A stretch of 64,000 bases of DNA. Source: Nonomuraea rubra (GTDB lineage: Bacteria; Actinomycetota; Actinomycetes; Streptosporangiales; Streptosporangiaceae). The notes beneath the pieces are model-generated. The model searched no databases, was not told the DNA's origin, and worked only from the letters and a program-made list of their open reading frames with translations. The stretch's first letter is position 1. Each line of letters opens with the position of its first letter. Shown here piece by piece: positions 1 through 9,742 of the stretch. The DNA lies in contig NZ_JACHMI010000001.1 of assembly GCF_014207985.1 (NCBI RefSeq), forward strand, positions 3,889,001 to 3,953,000. Reading direction: 5' to 3'. The position numbers were made by a program, and so were the translations under genes.

Positions 1-95
1 TCATCGAGGCGCTGTACCAGCAGCACGGCATCGTCGACACCGGCGCCTTCCCGGCCATCGCGGACGACGGGCGGGTGCTGACCACCAAGTCGTAG
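1..95 (+). CDS. C-terminal end of an unidentified protein (5' truncated)
   Basis: The window opens inside a reading frame whose first whole codon is at position 3 and which ends at a TAG at 93-95. The 30 visible residues end in DDGRVLTTKS. Codon third positions are nearly all G or C, as in the neighbouring genes, so this looks like a genuine coding end. There are too few residues to assign a family. The following 113 bases to the next start hold nothing I can recognise. Confidence 0.5.
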   Translation, partial: IEALYQQHGIVDTGAFPAIADDGRVLTTKS

Positions 96-208
96 GCTGG
101 CTCCTCGGCGCGCCCTCTGCCGGAGAGGCGCTGTCCCGCAGCGGGCCTCCGCGCGCCGTCCCGCAGGCGGGGTGTGGGGGCCGGTCGTGGTGTGCGGGTG
201 GAGACGGA

Positions 209-910
209 GTGGGGGAGCGGGTGCGGGAGCGGACGCTCGAACGTGTCAGGAAGCTGCTGGCCAAGGCCGAGCGCACCGACAACGAGCACGAGCGGGCCAC
301 GTTCATGGCCGCCGCCTCGGCGCTGATGGCCAAGCACGGCATCGACAGCCTGCCGCCCGCCGGCACCCGCCAGGTCCCCGGCGACCGGATCGTCACCCTG
401 CCCGCCCCCTGGGCCAGGGAGAAGGCCCGGCTGGTCAGCCTCGTGGCGCAGGCGCTGCGGTGCCGGCCGCTGCTGATCGGGCGGGGCGACGGCGGGCAGC
501 GGGTGCACGTGTTCGGGTTCGCGGCCGACCTGGAGCGGGCCGACCTGCTGGCCACCTCGCTGCTGCTGCAGATGGCCTCCGGGCTGGCCAGGGTGGAGCT
601 CCCGGGTGACGTCACGGCCGTGCGGGCCTATCGCAGGTCGTGGCTGCTGGGGTTCACCGACGAGGTGTACCGGCTGCTGCGCGAGGCCGAGTCCAAGGCG
701 GAGGCGGAGTCCGCCGGCACGGGCGCCGCGCTCGTCCTGGCCGACCGCAGGGCCGAGGTGGAGCGGGCGGTGGCCGCCCACTACCCCGACATCCGCATGA
801 GCGTGCCCACGACCAGCGGCACCGGCTACCGCGACGGGGTCGCCGCCGGCCGCAGGGCCGACCTCGGCCGCACCGGCATGGCCACGGCCACCGCCAGAGA
901 GCTCACCTGA
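209..910 (+). CDS. DUF2786 domain-containing protein
   Basis: A 233-residue protein. The N-terminal 45 or so residues (ERVRKLLAKAERTDNEHE, then a helix ending LMAKHGID) match the DUF2786 signature, a small helical domain common in actinobacteria and phages. The rest contains VHVFGFAADLERADLLATSLLLQM and a SWLLGFTDEVYRLL stretch, seen in the same family. The GTG start follows a GTGGAGAC purine run. Function is unknown; no catalytic motif or membrane segment is visible. It appears monocistronic, with 110 bases before the next gene. Confidence 0.75.
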   Translation: MGERVRERTLERVRKLLAKAERTDNEHERATFMAAASALMAKHGIDSLPPAGTRQVPGDRIVTLPAPWAREKARLVSLVAQALRCRPLLIGRGDGGQRVHVFGFAADLERADLLATSLLLQMASGLARVELPGDVTAVRAYRRSWLLGFTDEVYRLLREAESKAEAESAGTGAALVLADRRAEVERAVAAHYPDIRMSVPTTSGTGYRDGVAAGRRADLGRTGMATATARELT

Positions 911-1020
911 GACGCGGCCAATTCCTGGTAAGCCCTTTCCCGGGATCCGTTTGGGTGGTGCGGTAATCGGGCATAAGCGCGCACACGGAACGCAGCCCTG
1001 CCCAAGCGAGTCAGGTCACC

Positions 1021-2031
1021 GTGAACGCATCCGTCCAGGTCCTCGCCGACCGTCTCCGAGACCTCGCCCACGACGTCCTCACCGCCGCCGGCGTGCCCGG
1101 TGACACGGCCGCGGTGGTGGCCGCGTCCCTGGTGGAGGCCGACCTCGCCGGTCACGGCTCGCACGGCGTACGGCGGGTCGCGTGGTACCACGACCGGATC
1201 GAGAGCGGCGCGATCGTGCCGGACGCCCGCCCGGAGGTGGTCTCGCGCCGCGGCGCCACCGCCGTCGTGTCCGGGCGGCGCGGCTTCGGCCAGGCCGCCG
1301 CCGGCCTGGCCACCGAGGAGGCGGCCGCGCTGGCGGCCGCGCACGGCGTCGGGGTGGTCGCCGTCCGCGACTGCAACCACGTCGGCAGGCTCGGCGAGTA
1401 CGCGGAGACGCTGGCCAGGCGCGGCCTGGCCGCGCAGGTCGTCGGCAACGCCGACCCCACCGTGGCCCCGTACGGCGGGCACCGCAGGATGCTCGGCACC
1501 AACCCCATGGCCTGGGCCGTGCCCCGCGCGGGCGGGGAGGCGGTGGTCATGGACTGGGCCACCGCGGCCATGGCCGAGGGCAAGCTGGGCCTCCTGCTCG
1601 CCGGCGGCCGGTCCGCCCCCGAGGGAGTGCTGGTCGACGCGGACGGCCGCCCGTCCACCGACCCGGCCGACTTCTACCGGGGCGGGGCGCTGCTGCCGTT
1701 CGGCGGCCACAAGGGCTACGGCCTGAGCGTGCTCATCGAGCTGGTCGGCGGCCTGCTCACGGGCACCGGCACCGCCTGCTCCGCCGAGTACGACGGCACG
1801 TTCGGCACGGTCATCACCGCGGTCGACATCGCCGCGTTCGTCCCGCTGGAGAGCTACGTCGCCCAGGTCGAGTCCTTCTGCGAGACCCTGCACGCCGGCG
1901 GCCCCGGCGTGCTCGTCCCCGGGGAGCCCGAGGCCCGCACGCGCGCGCGGCGGCTGGAGGAAGGCGTCCCGGTGCCGGCGCCGGTGTGGGCGGAGCTGCG
2001 CGCGCTCGCCGAGCGGCTCGGCGTTCCCTAG
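1021..2031 (+). CDS. Ldh-family (malate/L-lactate/ureidoglycolate type) NAD(P)-dependent 2-hydroxyacid dehydrogenase
   Basis: A 336-residue member of the malate/L-lactate dehydrogenase (Ldh/AllD/sulfolactate dehydrogenase) family, which interconverts 2-hydroxy acids and 2-oxo acids with NAD(P). Family marks are the GHGSHGVRR motif near residue 44, GTNPMAWAVPR, MDWATAAMAEGK, and GGALLPFGGHKGYGLS near residue 225. It is slightly shorter than the usual 340-360 residues because the loop after GLLTGTG is short. The GTG start has only a weak purine run upstream. It heads a cluster with a carboxylate-type symporter and an SDR, so the substrate is probably an imported hydroxy acid; which one cannot be read from the sequence. 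Confidence 0.85.
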   Translation: MNASVQVLADRLRDLAHDVLTAAGVPGDTAAVVAASLVEADLAGHGSHGVRRVAWYHDRIESGAIVPDARPEVVSRRGATAVVSGRRGFGQAAAGLATEEAAALAAAHGVGVVAVRDCNHVGRLGEYAETLARRGLAAQVVGNADPTVAPYGGHRRMLGTNPMAWAVPRAGGEAVVMDWATAAMAEGKLGLLLAGGRSAPEGVLVDADGRPSTDPADFYRGGALLPFGGHKGYGLSVLIELVGGLLTGTGTACSAEYDGTFGTVITAVDIAAFVPLESYVAQVESFCETLHAGGPGVLVPGEPEARTRARRLEEGVPVPAPVWAELRALAERLGVP

Positions 2032-2118
2032 GCGCACCTCCGCGGCCTGCGGTGAGCGGCCCACCGCAGGCGCCAGAACCCGCGGCCCGCCACGGCCGAC
2101 ACTCCGCGAGGAGGTCAG

Positions 2119-3408
2119 ATGCCCGCCACACCAACCCCCAGCCCCGCGTTACGCCGTGTCGTCCTGGGCGCCCTCGTCGGCACAGCCCTGGAGTGGTACG
2201 ACTTCTTCATCTACGGCACCGCCGCCGCCCTCGTCTTCAACCGCCTGTTCTTCACCGAAGCCGACCCCGCCACCGGCACGATCGTCGCGTTCGCCACGTT
2301 CGGCGTGGGGTTCGTGGTGCGGCCGTTCGGCGGCGTGCTGTTCGGCCACCTCGGCGACAGGATCGGCCGCCGCTCCACCCTGATCATCACCACCGTGATC
2401 ATGGGGGTGTCGACCGGGCTGATCGGCCTGCTGCCCACGTATCCCGCCATCGGGGTCCTGGCGCCGGTGCTGCTCACGCTGCTGCGCGTCTGCCAGGGGC
2501 TCGGAGCGGGCGCGGAGTTCGGCGGCGCGGCGACGCTGCTGGCCGAGCACGCCCCGCCGGGCCGGCGCGGGTACTACGCCTCCTACGCGCAGACCGGCGT
2601 GCAGATCGGGCTGGTGCTGGGCACCTCGGCGTTCCTGCTGGTCCAGCTCCTGCCGGAGGAGGACTTCCTGGCCTGGGGCTGGCGGGTGCCGTTCCTGGTG
2701 AGCTTCGCGCTGATCGGGGTGGCGCTGTACGTGCGGCTGCGGGTCGACGAGTCGCCGGTGTTCCAGGAGATGGCGCGGAGCAAGGAGATCGTCCGGCTGC
2801 CGATCAGGGACGCGCTGGCCCGCCACCCCCGCAACTTCCTGGTCGGGGTCGGCGCGCACATCTGCGACACGGCCGTGGTGTACACGCTGGCCACGTTCAG
2901 CGTCGCGTACGCCACCGGCAGGCTCGGCCTGAGCAGCCGTACGGCGCTGCTGGGCGTGATCCTGTTCGGGCTGACCGTCATCGTGCTGCAACCGGTCTAC
3001 GGCCACCTGTCGGACCGCGTGGGCAGGCGGCCGCTCAACCTGTTCAGCGTCGTCTTCGTGGCGGTGTTCGCCTTCCCGTACTTCCTCCTGGTCGACACCG
3101 GCGTCACCTGGCTGGTCTGGCTGGCCATGATGCTCATGGGCGCGTTCGGCTTCGCGCCGCAGGTGGCCGTGCAGCCGGTGTTCTACGCCGAGCTGTTCGG
3201 GGCACGGGTCCGCTACACCGGGTTCGCCGCCTCCCGGGAGCTGGGCGCGGCGCTGGCCGGGTTCTCGCCGCTGATCGGGGCGGCGCTGGCGGCGCGGATG
3301 GGCGGCGCGCCCTGGCTGGTGGCGGCGTTCCTGGCCGGCACGGCGGTGATCTCGTTCGCCGCGTTCTACGCCTCGCGTGAGAGCAAGGAGACAGACATAT
3401 GGACCTGA
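2119..3408 (+). CDS. MFS transporter, metabolite:H+ symporter (MHS) family
   Basis: A 429-residue protein with about 12 hydrophobic segments. The opening GTALEWYDFFIYGTAAALVF and the loop GHLGDRIGRRSTLI are the signatures of the metabolite:proton symporter branch (ProP, KgtP, ShiA types), which import small carboxylates, betaines or shikimate with protons. A strong GAGGAGG lies just before the ATG. Its last 10 bases overlap the start of the SDR gene, so the two are translationally coupled. The substrate is unknown; the neighbouring 2-hydroxyacid dehydrogenase suggests an organic acid. Confidence 0.85.
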   Translation: MPATPTPSPALRRVVLGALVGTALEWYDFFIYGTAAALVFNRLFFTEADPATGTIVAFATFGVGFVVRPFGGVLFGHLGDRIGRRSTLIITTVIMGVSTGLIGLLPTYPAIGVLAPVLLTLLRVCQGLGAGAEFGGAATLLAEHAPPGRRGYYASYAQTGVQIGLVLGTSAFLLVQLLPEEDFLAWGWRVPFLVSFALIGVALYVRLRVDESPVFQEMARSKEIVRLPIRDALARHPRNFLVGVGAHICDTAVVYTLATFSVAYATGRLGLSSRTALLGVILFGLTVIVLQPVYGHLSDRVGRRPLNLFSVVFVAVFAFPYFLLVDTGVTWLVWLAMMLMGAFGFAPQVAVQPVFYAELFGARVRYTGFAASRELGAALAGFSPLIGAALAARMGGAPWLVAAFLAGTAVISFAAFYASRESKETDIWT

Positions 3409-4163
3409 ACGGCACGGTCGCGGTGATCACCGGCGGCGGCACCGGCATCGGCGCCGCCGTCGCGGAGGGCCTGGCCAGGAAGGGCGCGGCGGCCGTGGTC
3501 GTCAACTACTCGCGCTCGGGGGCCGAGGCCCAGCAGACGGTCGCCCGGCTGGAGAGCCTCGGCTGCAAGGCGGAGGCGGTGGCCGCCGACGTGTCCGACG
3601 ACGCCGCCGTACGGCGCCTGGCCGAGCGGGTGCGCGCCGACTACGGCCGGGTGGACGCCCTGGTGTGCAACGCGGGCACGACCAGGTGGGTGCCGTTCCC
3701 CGACCTGGAGGGCCTCACCGACGAGGTGTGGCAGCGGATCATGGGCGTCAACCTCATGGGCGCCTTCTACTGCGCCCGCGCCTTCGCGCCCGCCCTGCGG
3801 GCGGCGCGCGGCGCGATCGTGAACGTGTCCTCCGTCGCCGGCCTGCTGGCCACCGGCTCCTCCATCGCGTACGGGGTCAGCAAGGCCGCCCTGCTCCAGC
3901 TCACCCGGGACCTGGCGGTGGCGCTGGGCCCCGAGGTCCGGGTGAACGCGGTCGCGCCCGGCCTCGTGGCCACCCGCTGGCACATCGACCGGGTGGGGGA
4001 GCAGGTGTTCTCCGAGATGACCGCGAAGGAGCAGCTGAAGGCGCCGCTGCGGCGCACCGCGCAGCCGGAGCACATCGCCCAGCTCGTCACCGCCCTGCTG
4101 GAGGCGGACCTGGTGACGGGCGAGGTGCTGGTGGGCGACGGCGGGCGGCACCTGCAGTACTGA
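3399..4163 (+). CDS. SDR-family NAD(P)-dependent oxidoreductase (FabG-like)
   Basis: A 254-residue classical short-chain dehydrogenase. The cofactor-binding TGGGTGIG is at residues 11-18, NAG sits in the middle strand, and the catalytic set is Ser about 144, Tyr158 and Lys162 (YGVSK). The end GEVLVGDGGRHLQY has the usual C-terminal layout. The gene starts inside the symporter gene (10-base overlap), so it belongs to the dehydrogenase-symporter cluster and probably catalyses a second oxidation or reduction step on the same substrate. The C-terminus converges with phosphoglucomutase 19 bases downstream. Confidence 0.88.
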   Translation: MDLNGTVAVITGGGTGIGAAVAEGLARKGAAAVVVNYSRSGAEAQQTVARLESLGCKAEAVAADVSDDAAVRRLAERVRADYGRVDALVCNAGTTRWVPFPDLEGLTDEVWQRIMGVNLMGAFYCARAFAPALRAARGAIVNVSSVAGLLATGSSIAYGVSKAALLQLTRDLAVALGPEVRVNAVAPGLVATRWHIDRVGEQVFSEMTAKEQLKAPLRRTAQPEHIAQLVTALLEADLVTGEVLVGDGGRHLQY

Positions 4164-4182
4164 CGCGGCCCGCCCGGTGGCC

Positions 4183-5814
4183 TCACCCCAGGGCGGCCGA
4201 CACCATCGAGCGGGCCTCCTCCTGCACCTTGGCCAGGTGGTCGGGGCCCTTGAAGGACTCGGCGTAGATCTTGTACACGTCCTCGGTCCCCGACGGCCGG
4301 GCCGCGAACCAGGCGCTCCGCGTCGAGACCTTCACCCCGCCCAGCTTGGCGCCGTTGCCGGGCGCGGTGGTCTGCACCGACGTGACCGGCTCGCCCGCGA
4401 GCGTGCCGGCCGTCACCTGCTCGGCCGAGAGCTTGCCGAGCACGGCCTTCTCCTCCCGGGTGGCGGGCGCGTCCACCCGGGCGTACGCGGGCTCGCCGAA
4501 CCGCTCGACCAGCTCCTCGTAGCGGGCGCTCGGCGACTCGCCGGTGACGGCCAGGATCTCCGAGGCCAGCAGCGCCAGGATGATGCCGTCCTTGTCGGTG
4601 GACCACACCGAGCCGTCGCGCCGCAGGAACGACGCCCCCGCGCTCTCCTCGCCGCCGAACCCGAGCGACCCGTCCAGCAGCCCCGGCACGAACCACTTGA
4701 AGCCCACCGGCACCTCGTACAGCCGCCGGCCCAGCGACTCGGCCACCCGGTCGATGATCCCGCTGCTGACCATGGTCTTGCCCACGCCCGCGTCGGACGG
4801 CCAGCCGTCGCGGTGGGTGTAGAGGTAGGAGACGGCGACGGCGAGGTAGTGGTTGGGGTTCATCAGCCCGCCGTCGGGGGTGACGATGCCGTGCCGGTCG
4901 GCGTCGGCGTCGTTGCCCGTGGAGATGGCGTACTCGTCGCGATTGGCGATGAGCGAGGCCATCGCGTAAGGGGACGAGCAGTCCATCCGGATCTTGCCGT
5001 CCCAGTCGAGCGTCATGAACCGCCACGTCGGATCGACCAGCGGGTTGACCACGGTCAGGTCCAGCCGGTGCCGCTCGGCGGTCTCCCCCCAGTAGGCCAC
5101 GCTGGCCCCGCCCAGCGGGTCGGCCCCGATCCGCACGCCGGCCCCCCGGATCGCGTCGAGGTCGACGACCGACGGCAGGTCGTCCACGTACGTCCCGAGG
5201 AAGTCGTAACGCCCGGCCCGCTCCAGCGCCGCCGTGTACGGCACCCGGCGCACCCCCTTGAGCCCCTCGTGCAGCAGCCGGTTGGCACGATCCTGGATCC
5301 ACCCGGTGGCGTCGGTGTCGGCGGGGCCGCCGTGCGGCGGGTTGTACTTGAACCCGCCGTCGCCCGGCGGGTTGTGCGACGGCGTGACGACGACGCCGTC
5401 GGCGAGCCCGCTCCTGCGGCCCCGGTTGTGCCGCAGGATGGCGTGGGAGACCGCGGGCGTGGGGGTGTAGCCGTCACGCGAGTCGATGAGCACGGCCACG
5501 TCGTTGGCCGCGAACACCTCCAGCGCCGACACCCGCGCGGGCTCCGACAGCGCGTGCGTGTCGATGCCCAGGAACAGCGGCCCGTCGGTGCCCTGCGACT
5601 GCCGGTACTCGCAGATGGCCTGGCTCGTGGCCACGATGTGGTCCTCGTTGAACGCCGACCTCAGCGACGACCCCCGGTGCCCCGACGTGCCGAACGCCAC
5701 CCGCTGCGCCACCTCGCCGGCGTCGGGGTGCAGTGCGTAGTAGGACGTCACCAGCCTGGCGACGTCGACCAGGTCGGAAGGCCGGGCGGGCTGTCCCGCG
5801 CGTTCATGCGTCAT
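4183..5814 (-). CDS. pgm: Phosphoglucomutase (alpha-D-glucose phosphate-specific)
   Basis: Interconverts glucose 1-phosphate and glucose 6-phosphate in the cytoplasm, linking glycolysis with glycogen, trehalose and cell-wall sugar synthesis. The 543-residue length matches E. coli Pgm (546), and the N-terminus [16 protein letters not shown] aligns with it, which fixes the start at 5814; an upstream in-frame start would add 26 residues unlike the family. The loop [10 protein letters not shown] is at residues 41-50, the phosphoserine loop TPSHNPP has Ser146, the metal loop DADAD is at 302-306, and [10 protein letters not shown] supplies sugar contacts. It is divergent from the LLM oxidoreductase gene. 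Confidence 0.95.
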   Translation of the reverse strand: MTHERAGQPARPSDLVDVARLVTSYYALHPDAGEVAQRVAFGTSGHRGSSLRSAFNEDHIVATSQAICEYRQSQGTDGPLFLGIDTHALSEPARVSALEVFAANDVAVLIDSRDGYTPTPAVSHAILRHNRGRRSGLADGVVVTPSHNPPGDGGFKYNPPHGGPADTDATGWIQDRANRLLHEGLKGVRRVPYTAALERAGRYDFLGTYVDDLPSVVDLDAIRGAGVRIGADPLGGASVAYWGETAERHRLDLTVVNPLVDPTWRFMTLDWDGKIRMDCSSPYAMASLIANRDEYAISTGNDADADRHGIVTPDGGLMNPNHYLAVAVSYLYTHRDGWPSDAGVGKTMVSSGIIDRVAESLGRRLYEVPVGFKWFVPGLLDGSLGFGGEESAGASFLRRDGSVWSTDKDGIILALLASEILAVTGESPSARYEELVERFGEPAYARVDAPATREEKAVLGKLSAEQVTAGTLAGEPVTSVQTTAPGNGAKLGGVKVSTRSAWFAARPSGTEDVYKIYAESFKGPDHLAKVQEEARSMVSAALG

Positions 5815-5874
5815 GTGGGTCACTTTACAAATCGAGCCCGGCCGGGCGGGTGACCGCATGGCGGCGTGGGGAGA

Positions 5875-5906
5875 TACATTCGCGTCAGTCACCAGAACGG
5901 AGTTCT
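5875..5906 (+). promoter_or_regulatory. Putative -10 box and palindrome before the LLM oxidoreductase gene
   Basis: A TACATT hexamer (5875-5880) fits an actinobacterial -10 box. Fourteen bases further on lies a 13-base inverted repeat AGAAC-GGA-GTTCT (5894-5906), which contains the ribosome-binding purines. The palindrome could be an operator or coincidence; no adjacent regulator gene points to a binding protein. Confidence 0.3.
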
Positions 5907-5912
5907 GTTCTC

Positions 5913-6812
5913 ATGCGCTACGGATATTTCCTCGCCGAACCTCAGGGAGCCGACGCGATCGGCGGTCTGCGCGACCAGATCGCCCAGGCGGTGGAGGACG
6001 GCTTCTCCTCCGCCTGGCTCTCCAACATCTTCGGCCTCGACGCCATCACCGCCCTGACCGCGGCCGGCGTCCAGGCGCCGCCCATCGAGCTGGGCACCGC
6101 CGTCGTGCCCACCTACCCGCGCCACCCGGCCGTGCTGGCCCAGCAGGCCATGACCGCCAACGCCGCGCTCGGCGGCCGGTTCGCCCTGGGCATCGGCCTG
6201 TCGCACAAGATGGTCATCGAGAACATGTTCGGCTACAGCTTCGAGCGTCCCGGCCGGCACATGAAGGAGTACCTCGACATCCTGATCCCCGCCTCCCGCG
6301 GCGAGCAGGTCGACTACCAGGGCGAGACGCTCAAGGCCAGCGTGCGGCTCACCACCCCGGGCGCGGGCTTCCCCGTGCTGATCGCGGCGCTCGGCCCGCG
6401 CATGCTCAGGCTCGCGGGCACCGTGGCCGACGGCACCGTGCTCTGGATGACGGGGCCGAAGACGGTCGCCGAGCACATCGCGCCCACCATCCAGGCCGCC
6501 GCGGCCGAGGCGGGCCGCGAGCGGCCCAGGATCGTCTGCGCGCTGCCCATCAGCGTCACCGACGACCCCGCCGCGGCCGTCGAGCGCGCCAACGAGATCT
6601 TCAAGATCTACGGGCAGCTCCCCTCCTACCGTGCCATGCTCGACAGGGAAGGGGCCGCGGGGCCCGGCGACGCGGCGATCGTCGGCGACGAGGACACCGT
6701 CCTGGCCAGGCTCGAGGAGCTCAAGCAGGCGGGGGTGACCGACTTCGTGGGCTCGATGTTCGCCAACCGGGAACGCACGAGGAGCCTGCTGATCGGCGCG
6801 GCGAAGGGCTGA
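5913..6812 (+). CDS. LLM-class F420-dependent oxidoreductase (MSMEG_4879-type)
   Basis: A 299-residue luciferase-like monooxygenase-fold protein, expected to use coenzyme F420. The start MRYGYFLAEPQGADAIGGL and motifs GTAVVPTYPRHP and GRFALGIGLSH match the F420-dependent LLM subfamily typified by MSMEG_4879. The ATG at 5913 is preceded by GGAG; longer versions of the frame begin inside a region with no family similarity. It is a single gene divergent from pgm. The substrate is not known. Confidence 0.85.
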   Translation: MRYGYFLAEPQGADAIGGLRDQIAQAVEDGFSSAWLSNIFGLDAITALTAAGVQAPPIELGTAVVPTYPRHPAVLAQQAMTANAALGGRFALGIGLSHKMVIENMFGYSFERPGRHMKEYLDILIPASRGEQVDYQGETLKASVRLTTPGAGFPVLIAALGPRMLRLAGTVADGTVLWMTGPKTVAEHIAPTIQAAAAEAGRERPRIVCALPISVTDDPAAAVERANEIFKIYGQLPSYRAMLDREGAAGPGDAAIVGDEDTVLARLEELKQAGVTDFVGSMFANRERTRSLLIGAAKG

Positions 6813-6842
6813 TCCGCGTACATCCCCATAAAATCCGGCAAG

Positions 6843-7448
6843 GTGAAGCGCGTGCTACAAGGCATCGATGTGTCGAACTGGCAGGGCACCGTCGACTGGG
6901 CCGGCCATGCGGAGGCGGGGGTGGCCTTCGCCTTCGCCAAGGCGACCGAGGGCGGCGACTGGACCGACAAGTGGTTCGCGCGTAACTGGAACGGCATGCG
7001 CGAGAGCTGGATCGTCTGCGGCGCCTACCACTTCGGCAGGCCCAAGGGCGACCCCATCGAGCAGGCACGGCACTTCCTGGGCGTGATCAGGTCGGCGGGC
7101 GGGCTGCGCCGCGGCGACCTGATCGCGCTCGACCTCGAGACCAACGACGGCCTGCGCCCCGAGCAGGTCGCCAGGTACGCCCGCCGCTGGTGCCACCACG
7201 TCGAGCGGCACTGCGGGGTGCGGCCGTTCATCTACACCTTCCAGGCGTTCGCGCGTGGCGGGCACTGCGCGGGGCTGGCCGAACACCCCCTCTGGATCGC
7301 CAGCCCGGAGAGCCCGCGCGGCAACCCGCCAGTGCCCGGGCCCTGGCGCGACTGGACCATCCACCAGTACGCCAACAGCCCCATCGACCGCAACGTCTTC
7401 CACGGCACCCGGCAGGAGCTGACAAAGCTGGGGTTTCACCCGCGATAG
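6843..7448 (+). CDS. Glycoside hydrolase family 25 (lysozyme-like) protein
   Basis: A 201-residue GH25 domain on its own. GIDVSNWQGTVDW supplies the first catalytic-site Asp, FAKATEG is the second family motif, and LIALDLETND carries the DxE pair. WTIHQYANSP is the conserved C-terminal strand. GH25 enzymes cleave the MurNAc-GlcNAc bond of peptidoglycan. Unusually there is no signal peptide or membrane segment: the domain begins at residue 7. The start is uncertain between GTG 6843 and GTG 6852, neither of which adds a leader. It lies between the LLM gene and thrS. Confidence 0.88.
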   Translation: MKRVLQGIDVSNWQGTVDWAGHAEAGVAFAFAKATEGGDWTDKWFARNWNGMRESWIVCGAYHFGRPKGDPIEQARHFLGVIRSAGGLRRGDLIALDLETNDGLRPEQVARYARRWCHHVERHCGVRPFIYTFQAFARGGHCAGLAEHPLWIASPESPRGNPPVPGPWRDWTIHQYANSPIDRNVFHGTRQELTKLGFHPR

Positions 7449-7514
7449 CATCGGTGACTACCGTCGAACCTGCCTCGGTGCCGGGCATCGAGCGCGACCC
7501 TCTAGGAGTTCACC

Positions 7515-9479
7515 GTGTCAGCCGAGCTACGCATCACCCTCGCCGGAGCCGAGCGTGTGGTCGCGGCCGGCACGACGGCCGGGGAGGCGCTGGAGGCCGA
7601 CGGCCGCACCGTCATCGCCGCCAGGGTCAACGGCGAGGCCCGCGACCTGGCCCACCAGGTGGCCGGCGGCGACGTCGTCGAGCCGATCGAGATCTCCAGC
7701 GAGGAGGGCCGGGCGATCGTCAGGCACTCCACCGCGCACGTCATGGCGCAGGCGGTGCAGGAGCTGTTCCCCGAGGCCAAGCTGGGCATCGGGCCGCCCG
7801 TCGAGAACGGGTTCTACTACGACTTCGACGTCCCGCAGGCGTTCCACCCCGATGACCTCAAGCGCATCGAGAAGCGCATGCGCGAGATCGTCAAGCAGGG
7901 GCAGCTCTTCTCCCGCCGCCCGGTCGGCGACGACGAGGCACGCGAGGAGCTGGCGGCGGAGCCGTACAAGCTGGAGCTGATCGGGCTCAAGGGCGGCGCC
8001 GCCGACGAGGAGAGCGTCGAGGTGGGGGCCGGCCAGCTCACCATCTACGACAACCTCGACGCCAAGACCGGCGAGCTGTGCTGGAAGGACCTGTGCCGGG
8101 GCCCGCACGTGCCCTCCACCCGGTCCATCCCCGCCTTCAAGCTGATGCGCTCCGGCGGCGCCTACTGGCGCGGCAGCGAGAAGAACCCGCAGCTCCAGCG
8201 CATCTACGGCACCGCGTGGGAGTCCCGCGACAAGCAGGACGAGTACCTCAAGCTGCTCGAAGAGGCCGAGAAGCGCGACCACCGCAAGCTGGGCGCCGAG
8301 CTCGACCTGTTCAGCTTCCCGCCGGAGCTGGGCAGCGGCCTGCCGATCTTCCATCCCAAGGGCGGGATCATCCGCAAGGAGATGGAAGACTACATGCGCA
8401 GGCGGCAGGCCGAGGCGGGCTACGAGTTCGTCAACACGCCGCACCTCACCAAGAGCTCGCTCTTCGAGACCTCCGGCCACCTGCCGTGGTACGCCGAGGA
8501 CATGTTCCCGCCCTTCGAGCTGGAGGGCATCGAGTACCGCGTCAAGCCGATGAACTGCCCGATGCACAACCTGATCTACCGGGCGCGCGGGCGTTCCTAC
8601 CGCGAGCTGCCGCTGCGGCTGTGCGAGTTCGGCTCGGTCTACCGCTACGAGAAGTCCGGCGTGGTGCACGGCCTCACCCGGGTGCGCGGCATGACGCAGG
8701 ACGACGCGCACATCTACGCCGCCCGCGAGCAGATGGCCGACGAGATCAAGTCGCTGCTGCGGTTCGTGCTGAGCGTGCTGCGTGACTTCGGCCTGGAGGA
8801 CTTCTACCTGGAGCTGTCCACCCGCGACGACTCCGAGAAGTTCATCGGCGACCCCGCCGAATGGGAGGAGGCGACCGACGCGCTGCGCCAGGTCGCCACC
8901 GAGTCCGGCCTGACGCTCAAGGACGACCCGGGCGGCGCGGCCTTCTACGGCCCCAAGATCTCGGTGCAGGCCAAGGACGCCATCGGGCGCACCTGGCAGC
9001 TGTCCACCATCCAGCTCGACCTCAACCAGCCCAAGCGGTTCGGCCTCGAATACCAGGCGGCCGACGGCTCGCGGCAGACCCCGGTCATGATCCACCGGGC
9101 GCTGTTCGGCTCCGTCGAGCGGTTCCTCGGCGTGCTCACCGAGCACTACGCCGGCGCCTTCCCGCCCTGGCTGGCCCCGGTGCAGGTGGTGGGCATCCCG
9201 ATCGCCGAGGCCCACGTGCCCTACCTGCAGGACGTCGCCAAGAGGCTGCGCGCCGCCGGGATCCGCGTCGAGGTCGACACGGCCGACGACCGGATGCAGA
9301 AGAAGATCCGCAACGCGCAGAAGGCCAAGGTGCCCTTCATGCTGCTGGCCGGCGACGACGACATCGCCAACGGCGCGGTGTCCTTCCGCTACCGCAGCGG
9401 CGAGCAGAAGAACGGCGTGCCCGTGGAGGAGGCGATCGGCGAGATCGTCAGCGCCGTGGAGCGCCGCGTCCAGGTCTGA
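7515..9479 (+). CDS. thrS: Threonyl-tRNA synthetase
   Basis: Charges tRNA-Thr. The 654-residue protein has an N-terminal TGS domain (about 1-65), an editing-type second domain with [10 protein letters not shown], the class II catalytic core and a C-terminal anticodon-binding domain. The catalytic zinc ligands are Cys348 (MNCPMH), His399 (DDAHIY) and His527 (MIHRALFGS). AGGAG precedes the GTG start. A TAGCAT hexamer at 7446-7451, over the end of the lysozyme gene, is a candidate -10 box. A strong hairpin terminator follows at 9496. Confidence 0.97.
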   Translation: MSAELRITLAGAERVVAAGTTAGEALEADGRTVIAARVNGEARDLAHQVAGGDVVEPIEISSEEGRAIVRHSTAHVMAQAVQELFPEAKLGIGPPVENGFYYDFDVPQAFHPDDLKRIEKRMREIVKQGQLFSRRPVGDDEAREELAAEPYKLELIGLKGGAADEESVEVGAGQLTIYDNLDAKTGELCWKDLCRGPHVPSTRSIPAFKLMRSGGAYWRGSEKNPQLQRIYGTAWESRDKQDEYLKLLEEAEKRDHRKLGAELDLFSFPPELGSGLPIFHPKGGIIRKEMEDYMRRRQAEAGYEFVNTPHLTKSSLFETSGHLPWYAEDMFPPFELEGIEYRVKPMNCPMHNLIYRARGRSYRELPLRLCEFGSVYRYEKSGVVHGLTRVRGMTQDDAHIYAAREQMADEIKSLLRFVLSVLRDFGLEDFYLELSTRDDSEKFIGDPAEWEEATDALRQVATESGLTLKDDPGGAAFYGPKISVQAKDAIGRTWQLSTIQLDLNQPKRFGLEYQAADGSRQTPVMIHRALFGSVERFLGVLTEHYAGAFPPWLAPVQVVGIPIAEAHVPYLQDVAKRLRAAGIRVEVDTADDRMQKKIRNAQKAKVPFMLLAGDDDIANGAVSFRYRSGEQKNGVPVEEAIGEIVSAVERRVQV

Positions 9480-9495
9480 GCATCGATCAAGCGGG

Positions 9496-9528
9496 AGCGG
9501 GCCGTGCCTGATGGCACGGCCCGCTTTC
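9496..9528. terminator. Bidirectional hairpin terminator between thrS and the TM2 gene
   Basis: A perfect 13-base-pair stem (AGCGGGCCGTGCC with its complement, loop TGAT) lies between the convergent stop codons of thrS and the TM2 protein gene. It is followed by a short T run and can serve both strands. Confidence 0.85.
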
Positions 9529-9538
9529 CGTTCGCCGC

Positions 9539-9742
9539 CTACTTGGCCAGCGGCTGACCCTGCTTGTCGGAGAACTTCCCGATGAGGATCATGATGAAGT
9601 CGATCAGCACCCAGAGGCCGAAGCCGCCAAGGGTGACGATCATGAGGATGCCCGTCCCCACCTTCCCTACGTAGAAGCGGTGCACGCCGATCACGCCGAG
9701 GAAGAAGCACAGTAAGACAGCGACGATCCACGACTTTTGCAT
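9539..9742 (-). CDS. TM2 domain-containing small membrane protein
   Basis: A 67-residue protein with two hydrophobic helices joined by the TM2-family motif GVIGVHRFYVGKVGTGILM, ending in LIDFIMILIGKFSDKQG. The ATG at 9742 has AAAGG about 8 bases upstream; a longer in-frame extension is arginine-rich and unlike the family. TM2 proteins are small inner-membrane proteins of mostly unknown role. It is divergent from the sigma factor gene across a 307-base spacer. Confidence 0.88.
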   Translation of the reverse strand: MQKSWIVAVLLCFFLGVIGVHRFYVGKVGTGILMIVTLGGFGLWVLIDFIMILIGKFSDKQGQPLAK

